Positions 58,599 through 64,000 of a DNA stretch of 64,000 nt are shown piece by piece; the stretch's first letter is position 1, and each line of letters opens with the position of its first letter. Made by a program: the position numbers and the translations under genes. The notes under the pieces are model-generated. The model saw only the letters and a program-made list of their open reading frames with translations. It searched no databases and was not told the origin of the DNA. Location of the stretch: contig NZ_VOBI01000019.1 in NCBI RefSeq assembly GCF_008369325.1, positions 1-64,000 on the forward strand. Reading direction: 5' to 3'. The stretch comes from Pseudomonas sp. ANT_H12B. Its GTDB lineage: Bacteria; Pseudomonadota; Gammaproteobacteria; Pseudomonadales; Pseudomonadaceae.

Positions 58599-59084
58599 TG
58601 CTACCGCCTCCCTGCACTTCGCCCCTGCTTGAAGAGCGATAAAATCCTTAACCGCTTGTACGTGCGTCCTGCCTTTGACGCAAAGTTGTCGTGTCACGCC
58701 TGTAACTTAGTAAATCAGAGTGGCGCACACTCGGCTGGCGTTCAGACGAGCGGTGAAATCACCTTGCAAATCATCATTAAGCGGTTGCCAGGAAAGAGTT
58801 TGCGGCGCAATGATCAAGTCAGCGCAAATCTCTGCGAGGGTCTAGATTCATAGTGTTCCCGTTCAATTTTCGAGGCAGGAAAAGGGGCTGCCCGTTGCGC
58901 GTCTTGTTGTGCGAACGTTTCTTTCATCCAAGGGAAAAACAGAGCCTGTATGGATGACTCGATTGCAACCCGGGTCAAGTAAAGCGCCCAGGCACGGGCT
59001 TGGGCAGACAGCGACACACGAGGTGTCGTGGCACCGACGACAGCTTTGTCGGGGCCGAAGGTTCTGTGCAGAAGGAGAAGTTGA
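58599..59084 (+). other. gap of 486 bases, no gene seen
   Basis: Open frames here are short and lack ribosome binding sites. I can see one hairpin, CCGAC with GTCGG across GACAGCTTT (59036-59053 area), in the leader of the LOG-family gene, and AAGGAG as its ribosome binding site. The left part presumably holds the promoter of the minus-strand small gene. A small RNA cannot be excluded, but I see no clear promoter-terminator pair. Confidence 0.4.
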
Positions 59085-60203
59085 ATGCCTTACCAACCGA
59101 ATGACCTCCTAAGCCGTCATTTTGAAGAAAGCGGCCACGACCTCACCAGCAAGGTCGAAGAGCAACTCAACCTGGTTTCACCCAACAGCCCGAACATCCC
59201 GATTTACCGCGACATGATCCTGACCGTGCTGCGCATGGCCCAGGAAGACCACAATCGCTGGAATGCAAAGATTACCCTGCAAGCCCTGCGTGAACTGGAG
59301 CACGCCTTCCGTGTGCTGGAGCAGTTCAAGGGGCGGCGCAAAGTCACCGTTTTCGGTTCAGCCAGAACACCGATAGAACACCCGCTGTATGGTCTGGCCC
59401 GAGAACTCGGCGCCGCGCTCGCGCGCTCCGACCTGATGGTCATCACCGGTGCCGGTGGCGGCATCATGGCAGCGGCGCACGAAGGTGCTGGCCTGGCACA
59501 CAGCCTGGGATTCAATATCACCCTGCCCTTCGAGCAACATGCCAATCCCACCGTTAACGGCACAACCAATCTGTTGCCCTTCCACTTCTTCTTTACCCGC
59601 AAACTGTTCTTCGTCAAAGAAGCTGATGCGCTGGTCCTGTGCCCTGGCGGTTTCGGCACCCTGGATGAAGCGCTGGAAGTGCTGACGCTGATCCAGACCG
59701 GCAAAAGCCCGCTGGTACCGGTGGTGCTGCTGGACGCTCCGGGCGGCAGGTTCTGGCAAGGCGCACTGGATTTCATCCACCATCAACTGGAGGAAAATCG
59801 CTACATCCTGCCCACCGACATGAAACTCGTGAGCCTGGTCTATAGCGCTGAAGAAGCGGTAGAGCAGATCAACCAGTTCTACAGTAATTTCCATTCCAGT
59901 CGCTGGCTCAAGCATCAGTTCGTGATTCGCATGAATCACAAACTCAGCGACCAGGCACTCGAATACATGCAGGAGGCATTCGCCGACCTGTGTTTAAGCG
60001 ATCATTTCCATCAGCATGCCTACAGCGGCGAAGAGCACGACGAGCCGCAGTTCAGCCATCTGGCGCGACTGGCCTTTACCTTCAACGCCCGTGATCACGG
60101 ACGTTTGCGGGAATTGGTGGACTACATCAACCTGCCGGAAAACTGGGCGCAGTCCAAACCCCAGGCGCAACAGCGCACGCGGGAACCCTCCAAGGTTATT
60201 TAA
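59085..60203 (+). CDS. LOG-family protein (TIGR00730 type)
   Basis: The 372-residue product has a Rossmann-like LOG domain with VTVFGSARTPIEHPLY at about residue 88, VITGAGGGIMAAAHEGA at about 121 and the signature CPGGFGTLDEALEVLTLIQ (PGGxGTxxE) at about 187. Extra helical parts at both ends make it longer than the 190-residue cytokinin-forming LOG proteins. Relatives are nucleotide 5'-monophosphate nucleosidases. The cellular substrate is not known. The gene ends in a terminator shared with convergent recX. Confidence 0.88.
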   Translation: MPYQPNDLLSRHFEESGHDLTSKVEEQLNLVSPNSPNIPIYRDMILTVLRMAQEDHNRWNAKITLQALRELEHAFRVLEQFKGRRKVTVFGSARTPIEHPLYGLARELGAALARSDLMVITGAGGGIMAAAHEGAGLAHSLGFNITLPFEQHANPTVNGTTNLLPFHFFFTRKLFFVKEADALVLCPGGFGTLDEALEVLTLIQTGKSPLVPVVLLDAPGGRFWQGALDFIHHQLEENRYILPTDMKLVSLVYSAEEAVEQINQFYSNFHSSRWLKHQFVIRMNHKLSDQALEYMQEAFADLCLSDHFHQHAYSGEEHDEPQFSHLARLAFTFNARDHGRLRELVDYINLPENWAQSKPQAQQRTREPSKVI

Positions 60204-60208
60204 TGCAA

Positions 60209-60240
60209 AAAAACGGCCCGCTATCGAGCGAGCCGTTTCA
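60209..60240. terminator. bidirectional terminator between LOG-family gene and recX
   Basis: AAACGGC and GCCGTTT flank CCGCTATCGAGCGA, where CGCT and AGCG also pair. A-run before and T after allow ending from both sides. Confidence 0.82.
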
Positions 60241-60241
60241 G

Positions 60242-60709
60242 TTAATCATCCATCCCTCGGCCACTAAACAGGCGGCTGATCATTTCCATCGAATACCCCC
60301 GATAACTCAGGAACCGGCCTTGCTTGGCGCGCTCCCGGGCGTCTATCGGTAAATGCCCGGAAAATTTTCGCCGCCAGGTGTCTTCCAGTTGCTCATGCCA
60401 GTTGATACCGCTCTCGCGTAAAGCCAGTTCGACATCGGCACGCTGCAGGCCACGCTGGCTCAACTCTTCGCGGATACGCAAAGGGCCATAACCGGACCGG
60501 GCGCGGTAGGAAACGAAGCTTTCGAGGTAACGGGATTCGGACAGCAGACCCTCTTCCGTCAAGCGGTCGAGTGCTGTATCGATCATTTCAGGGAGGCCGC
60601 CGCGCTGACGCAGTTTACGCGTCAGCTCGACTCGACCGTGCTCGCGTCGCGCGAGCAGGTCCATTGCGGTTCGCCGCACCGCGACGAGTGTATCGAGTAC
60701 GGCGGTCAT
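60242..60709 (-). CDS. recX: RecX regulatory protein
   Basis: The 155-residue product is all helical with three repeats of the RecX type (LARREHGRVELTRKLRQRG, SYRARSGYGPLRIREELSQRG, FLSYRGYSMEMISRLF). RecX binds RecA filaments and blocks their growth. The gene lies 8 bases after the recA stop, so it is made from the recA transcript. Confidence 0.95.
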   Translation of the reverse strand: MTAVLDTLVAVRRTAMDLLARREHGRVELTRKLRQRGGLPEMIDTALDRLTEEGLLSESRYLESFVSYRARSGYGPLRIREELSQRGLQRADVELALRESGINWHEQLEDTWRRKFSGHLPIDARERAKQGRFLSYRGYSMEMISRLFSGRGMDD

Positions 60710-60717
60710 CGGATCAA

Positions 60718-61770
60718 TCAGATATCAGCGTCAGCCAGGGCATCAGCAGTCTCTTTGACTGGCGATGCTTTGACATCCGGCGCTGGAGTCAGCAACTTGT
60801 CGCGCAGTTGCTTCTCAAGGGTCGCAGCGATGTCCGGGTTATCCGCCAGGTACTTGGCCGAGTTGGCCTTGCCCTGACCGATCTTGGTGCCGTTGTAGGC
60901 GTACCAGGCGCCAGACTTCTCAACGAAACCATGCAGAACACCCAGGTCGATCATCTCACCGTTGAGGTAGATGCCCTTGCCGTAAAGAATCTGGAACTCG
61001 GCCTGACGGAACGGCGAAGCCACTTTGTTCTTCACGACTTTGACGCGTGTTTCGCTACCGACGACTTCATCACCTTCTTTCACCGCGCCAGTACGGCGGA
61101 TGTCCAGACGAACCGAGGCATAGAACTTCAGCGCGTTACCACCGGTGGTGGTTTCCGGGCTGCCGAACATCACGCCGATTTTCATACGGATCTGGTTGAT
61201 GAAGATAACCAGGCAGTTGGCGTTCTTGATGTTACCGGTGATTTTACGCAGCGCCTGGGACATCAGACGGGCTTGCAGGCCCACGTGCATGTCACCCATT
61301 TCGCCTTCGATTTCAGCCTTTGGAACCAGAGCCGCCACGGAGTCGACGATGATCACGTCAACCGCGTTGGAACGCACCAGCATGTCGGTGATTTCCAGGG
61401 CTTGCTCACCGGTGTCCGGCTGGGAAACCAGCAGGTCGTCGACATTGACGCCCAATTTGCCGGCGTATTCAGGGTCGAGGGCGTGTTCGGCGTCGACGAA
61501 TGCGCAGGTCGCGCCAGCTTTTTGAGCCTGGGCGATCACCGACAGTGTCAGCGTGGTTTTACCAGACGATTCAGGACCGTAGATTTCAACGATACGGCCT
61601 TTTGGCAGACCGCCAATGCCGAGCGCGATGTCCAGACCCAGAGAGCCAGTGGAAATAGCCGGGATCGCCTGACGGTCCTGATCGCCCATACGCATTACGG
61701 CACCCTTGCCGAATTGACGTTCGATCTGACCCAGGGCCGCAGCCAAGGCTTTCTTCTTGTTGTCGTCCAT
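60718..61770 (-). CDS. recA: recombinase RecA
   Basis: The start at ATG 61770 has GAGGACTTTA in front and gives 350 residues. Walker A GPESSGKT lies at residues 65-72, the MAW motif is in ALDPEYAGKLGVNVDDLL, and Walker B is VIIVDSVAAL. LGLDIALGIGGLPKGRIVEIY and NQIRMKIGVMFGSPETTTGG (L2 loop) are unmistakable. RecA pairs homologous strands and drives LexA self-cleavage. A LexA box is present upstream. Confidence 0.99.
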   Translation of the reverse strand: MDDNKKKALAAALGQIERQFGKGAVMRMGDQDRQAIPAISTGSLGLDIALGIGGLPKGRIVEIYGPESSGKTTLTLSVIAQAQKAGATCAFVDAEHALDPEYAGKLGVNVDDLLVSQPDTGEQALEITDMLVRSNAVDVIIVDSVAALVPKAEIEGEMGDMHVGLQARLMSQALRKITGNIKNANCLVIFINQIRMKIGVMFGSPETTTGGNALKFYASVRLDIRRTGAVKEGDEVVGSETRVKVVKNKVASPFRQAEFQILYGKGIYLNGEMIDLGVLHGFVEKSGAWYAYNGTKIGQGKANSAKYLADNPDIAATLEKQLRDKLLTPAPDVKASPVKETADALADADI

Positions 61771-61810
61771 TAAAGTCCTCACGTAATCAATAAGGCCTGA
61801 CGGCCAACAC

Positions 61811-61826
61811 CTGTATAAGTAGCCAG
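61811..61826. promoter_or_regulatory. LexA box upstream of recA
   Basis: CTGTATAAGTAGCCAG fits CTG-N10-CAG. It starts 41 bases upstream of the recA ATG, right over the promoter region. Confidence 0.88.
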
Positions 61827-61853
61827 TATTATTCCACAGCGTTTCAGGATCGC

Positions 61854-62360
61854 CTACCCCTGATTTGAGATTTCTCCAGCGGCATGCCGAAGCAGCCCCT
61901 CTAGCGCGGCCTTAACCGTTTGTCGGCGGACTTCGTCGCGGTTACCGGGGAAGTGCTGCACCTCGCTGAACAGCTGTTCGCCAACCCCCCACGCCAACCA
62001 AACCGTACCCACCGGTTTGCTCGGTGAACCTCCGTCCGGCCCCGCCACGCCGCTGACCGCCACGGCAAAATGCGCCCGGCTTTTTTCCTGCGCGCCACGA
62101 ACCATCGCCTCGACCACCTCGCGACTAACGGCGCCGACCGTAGGGAACAATTCGGGAGAAACGTTCAACTGCTCGGTTTTCTGCCGGTTGGAGTACGTCA
62201 CATAACCGGCCTCAAACCACGCCGAACTCCCCGGAATGCGAGTGATCGCCTCCGAGATCCCACCACCGGTACAAGACTCGGCCGCGGTGACGTGGGCATT
62301 GAGAACCTGCAAGCGCCTGCCAAGTTCAGCAGCCAGTTGAGTGATTTCTTTCACGGTCAT
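61854..62360 (-). CDS. pncC: CinA-family nicotinamide-nucleotide amidohydrolase PncC
   Basis: The product has about 168 residues from ATG 62360, or 176 from a GTG at 62384. The ribosome binding site AGGAG directly abuts the ATG, so the GTG may be the true start. Family marks are AESCTGGGISEAI at about residue 30 (catalytic Ser in SCTGG), SSAWFEAGYVTYSNRQK and AVSGVAGPDGGSPSKPVGTVW. PncC turns NMN into nicotinate mononucleotide in the pyridine nucleotide cycle. It is upstream of recA on the same strand, as in other Pseudomonas. Confidence 0.93.
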   Translation of the reverse strand: MTVKEITQLAAELGRRLQVLNAHVTAAESCTGGGISEAITRIPGSSAWFEAGYVTYSNRQKTEQLNVSPELFPTVGAVSREVVEAMVRGAQEKSRAHFAVAVSGVAGPDGGSPSKPVGTVWLAWGVGEQLFSEVQHFPGNRDEVRRQTVKAALEGLLRHAAGEISNQG

Positions 62361-62434
62361 CTCCTGAGCGAGCGGAATGAGCACTACCGTACACGAGCGG
62401 ATTTCGCTTGCAAGACACAGGATCGATCAAAATG

Positions 62435-62701
62435 TTAGCGAACGACGGCTCTGACGTAGGCCTGGCAGGCGGCTGTCGCACACAAGAGAGCGCCCAGCGA
62501 GGCGAGCTTCAAGTTTGCCTGCCAGCATATTGCTAGCCATCTGGTGGTGATGGCCGGAGCAATATCGCCATCACACACGCCCAGAAGGTTTGAGGAGTTG
62601 CGCGGAGCCGGTTCATCGCTGCCTTTGTTGGTGGGACTAAAGAACTTCGTTTCGAGCTGCTTTGTTGAGCTGCTCGAGACAAAGAATATGCATAAATGCA
62701 T
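62435..62701 (-). CDS. doubtful small open frame in the prophage border
   Basis: I do not recognise this 88-residue frame. Its start codon falls inside one of the repeated operator-like sites at 62688-62701, and it has no good ribosome binding site. The C-terminal part (TRWLAICWQANLKLASLGALLC) could be one membrane helix. It may be a real phage-derived gene under repressor control or merely open by chance. The stretch 62361-62811 shows nothing else I can support. Confidence 0.3.
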   Translation of the reverse strand: MHLCIFFVSSSSTKQLETKFFSPTNKGSDEPAPRNSSNLLGVCDGDIAPAITTRWLAICWQANLKLASLGALLCATAACQAYVRAVVR

Positions 62702-62724
62702 GTACAGTTAATGCATAAATGCAT
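62688..62724. promoter_or_regulatory. two direct repeats ATGCATAAATGCAT, operator-like
   Basis: The 14-base sequence ATGCATAAATGCAT occurs at 62688-62701 and again at 62711-62724, that is 23 bases apart (about two helix turns). Each is nearly palindromic. Related GCATA motifs occur upstream of the XRE gene (TTGCATAACGCGCATAG, TTGCATAAGTAGCGCATATG at 62974-63041). They resemble an array of phage repressor sites. Confidence 0.6.
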
Positions 62725-62784
62725 TCATTTGTGCGCAACAAATGCACTGACGCACGATCGCCCCACGAACAAAGGCTATGCAGG

Positions 62785-62814
62785 CGAAAAAAAACCGCTC
62801 GTTGGCGGGTTTTA
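62785..62814 (-). terminator. terminator at the end of the XRE gene
   Basis: On the minus strand CCCGCC, loop and AGCGGTTTTTTTT form a stem with eight T. It overlaps the stop codon of the truncated XRE frame. Confidence 0.7.
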
Positions 62815-62988
62815 TCTGTAAGCGACAGGGTTAACGGGCGTACATGCCCCACCAGAAGACGTGAGGATCCGCGAGAGAGTGGATTGAGGCACGCCGGTGC
62901 GACGGTGAAGCTCCGTGGGGGAGATCCTGTGCTGATCGAGCAGCGCTCTTAAGACGGTAGACACATTGCGTTTTTGCATAACGCGCAT
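62812..62988 (-). pseudogene. truncated XRE-family phage-type repressor
   Basis: The ATG at 62988 has AAGGATC 6 bases upstream. The 58-residue product holds a full helix-turn-helix (STVLRALLDQHRISPTELHRR, TGVPQSTLSRIL) like the N-terminus of CI/PrtR repressors, then ends SSGGACTPVNPVAYR without the oligomerisation or S24 peptidase domain. The terminator lies on its stop codon. It is probably a repressor cut short by deletion; a small repressor that works as such is possible. It is flanked by operator-like repeats. Confidence 0.65.
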
Positions 62989-63190
62989 AGTGTTTGATCC
63001 TTTTGCGCAAGACAAATGCCAATTTGCATAAGTAGCGCATATGTCGTGCATAGACAGCAGAAATGGATTACGCGGCTTTCATGCCTGCGTCGGGCGGACC
63101 GCCCATGTTAACCTTGCGCCCATCGCGGAAAAGCCGGGCCGATGCCCCTCCTTTGCCCTACACCTTTCAACGAATTTGCCTGATTATCCG

Positions 63191-63301
63191 ATGAATAAAG
63201 CACTCTCCGATCTGTCCTCCCACACGCCGATGATGCAGCAGTATCATCGGGACTGGCCTACAGGTCTTGTATTTCAAAGGTATGCATTGACGATTGTCTA
63301 A
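63191..63301 (+). pseudogene. mutS: 5' fragment of mutS
   Basis: The frame starts MNKALSDLSSHTPMMQQY, which equals the N-terminus of Pseudomonas MutS, where WRLKxxHPDQLMFYRMGDFYE should follow. Here the match stops after 18 codons, and HRDWPTGLVFQRY with a TAA at 63299-63301 follows. It is thus a remnant of the mutS start next to cinA, its normal neighbour. A complete mutS is expected on the far side of the inserted phage-like region, outside this window. Confidence 0.75.
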
Positions 63302-63402
63302 AACCCTACGCCGACATAAGCGCGTTTCGGACCAATGAAACCGAGTAAGCACGAGGTAGTTTTAGACAGCGTTTCACCCTCTCACGGCGTCCTGCCGAAT
63401 CA

Positions 63403-63747
63403 TCACACCTCCCTGCACCACCACGACTGCGCATACAGGCAGCCGTCGACTTCTTCCAGGCCGCTCAGCGTGAAAGCGTTGGTCGCCATCCCTGACAGCC
63501 GAGCATCCAGCAGCGGAGGAAGCAGCACGGGATCGAGCGGCATGCTTGCCGGGCGGATCTCGGCGATATCGCTTGTTCGGTTGAGCTGCTCGCACAGCTG
63601 ATTTCTGATGTTGATGTCACCGCGAATGCCGACCGTTTGCCGGATCGCCTTCCACTCCCGGGCGACACCTTTCTCTCTCATGCGCGTAATAAGGAAGTAC
63701 ATGGCTTGCTCGACACTGGACAAATAAACAGTATCGCAATCACTCAA
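63403..63747 (-). CDS. phage-associated hypothetical protein
   Basis: I do not recognise this protein. The TTG at 63747 gives 114 residues (CDTVYLSSVEQAMYFLITRMREKG start); no ATG is found before Met16, and Met16 (63702) is the alternative start. It is 36 bases downstream of the cell-wall hydrolase gene on the same strand and probably belongs to the lysis end of a prophage or tailocin. The sequence is soluble and has three Cys. GC is lower than in core genes around it. Confidence 0.55.
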   Translation of the reverse strand: MSDCDTVYLSSVEQAMYFLITRMREKGVAREWKAIRQTVGIRGDINIRNQLCEQLNRTSDIAEIRPASMPLDPVLLPPLLDARLSGMATNAFTLSGLEEVDGCLYAQSWWCREV

Positions 63748-63783
63748 CCTGCGTTCAACGTCTCGCTGACAGGCGACACGACT

Positions 63784-64000
63784 TCAGGGCACGTCCTTGA
63801 AGAATACGTGCCCACCGAGCTTCAGCGTCTGCTTGGATTTCGTCGCCCATGCCGGAGCAGTCTTCATGGCGATCGCGTAATAGTGGGTAGCGCCGCCGGT
63901 GGGATCTGGCACTTTACCGGCCAGCACCTGGTCAGCGGCAATCTGCGCTTGAGCAAACTCGCGAAACGGGATCGGCTTCACGCCACTCAGGTAAGTGAAG
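63784..64000 (-). CDS. cell-wall hydrolase (SleB/Hydrolase_2 type), C-terminal part
   Basis: The frame is open beyond the right edge. The visible 71 residues end FTYLSGVKPIPFREFAQAQ, DQVLAGKVPDPTGGATHYY, APAWATKSKQTLKLGGHVFFKDVP (given in pieces). The DPTGGATHYY, PAWA and GGHVFF marks are those of SleB-like N-acetylmuramidases or amidases used as phage endolysins and tailocin lysis enzymes. It would cut peptidoglycan at release. It reads out of the inserted region toward the mutS fragment. Confidence 0.78.
   Translation of the reverse strand, partial: FTYLSGVKPIPFREFAQAQIAADQVLAGKVPDPTGGATHYYAIAMKTAPAWATKSKQTLKLGGHVFFKDVP

Noticed and set aside
62719..62952. A 77-codon plus-strand frame over the XRE gene
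   Set aside because: It is antisense to the helix-turn-helix frame and is Arg-rich without a ribosome binding site.

Overview
The window is a GC-rich, densely packed bacterial chromosome segment of the Pseudomonas fluorescens type. Gene content and order (proS, dinB, mprF-virJ, kup-rimO; fpr with finR; dgkA-erdR; recX-recA-cinA), Pseudomonas-only small proteins, and several families of palindromic intergenic repeats ending in GATCGTTCCCACGC or GGGAGCGAGCCTGCTCGCGA all point there. Almost everything is core chromosome. The accessory pieces are an insertion-sequence tail at the left edge (1-121), a low-GC cassette at about 43.2-45.5 kb, and a prophage or tailocin border at 62.4-64.0 kb.

Layout: 0.1-12.3 kb holds envelope proteins (SlyB-like, three OmpA-like lipoproteins, a collagen-like secreted protein broken by a frameshift), pdxH, a serine esterase, a GH50-like glycosidase and dinG. 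12.5-18.4 kb holds a small plus-strand operon with two SEC-C zinc proteins, an isochorismatase-fold hydrolase, a glutathione S-transferase and a lipoprotein penicillin acylase. 18.6-29.6 kb carries the four-gene ligase-associated repair module (exonuclease, ATP-dependent ligase, DEXH helicase, PdeM phosphoesterase), split in the middle by a basic amino acid ABC transporter of the Aot type. 29.6-38.3 kb has dcd, a cold-shock gene with a long leader, a DUF481 barrel, an alkyltransferase-like protein, ampG, proS and dinB with a LexA box.

Two identical initiator tRNA genes, each with its own promoter and terminator, lie at 38.6 and 38.9 kb. They are followed by the aminoacyl-phosphatidylglycerol synthase/hydrolase pair mprF-virJ. 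Between virJ and kup sits the most unusual region: a tight three-gene operon on the minus strand (winged-helix protein, nucleotidyltransferase, PP2C-type phosphatase) with an operator palindrome over its promoter. Next to it, facing the other way, is a DUF3077 gene whose leader predicts a strong hairpin with a pseudoknot. These are my main candidates for undescribed systems.

46.4-61.8 kb returns to core genes: kup, rimO, a divergent RsuA-family pseudouridine synthase whose catalytic Asp appears replaced, rhlG, trmO, fpr/finR, dgkA, erdR, a DTW-domain tRNA modification gene, a LOG-family gene, recX and recA (LexA box upstream). At 61.9-64.0 kb, cinA/pncC is followed by phage-like material: a truncated XRE repressor with repeated operator-like sites, an 18-codon fragment of the mutS start, and an inward-reading cell-wall hydrolase gene. 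This is what one expects where a prophage or tailocin cluster has inserted between cinA and mutS.
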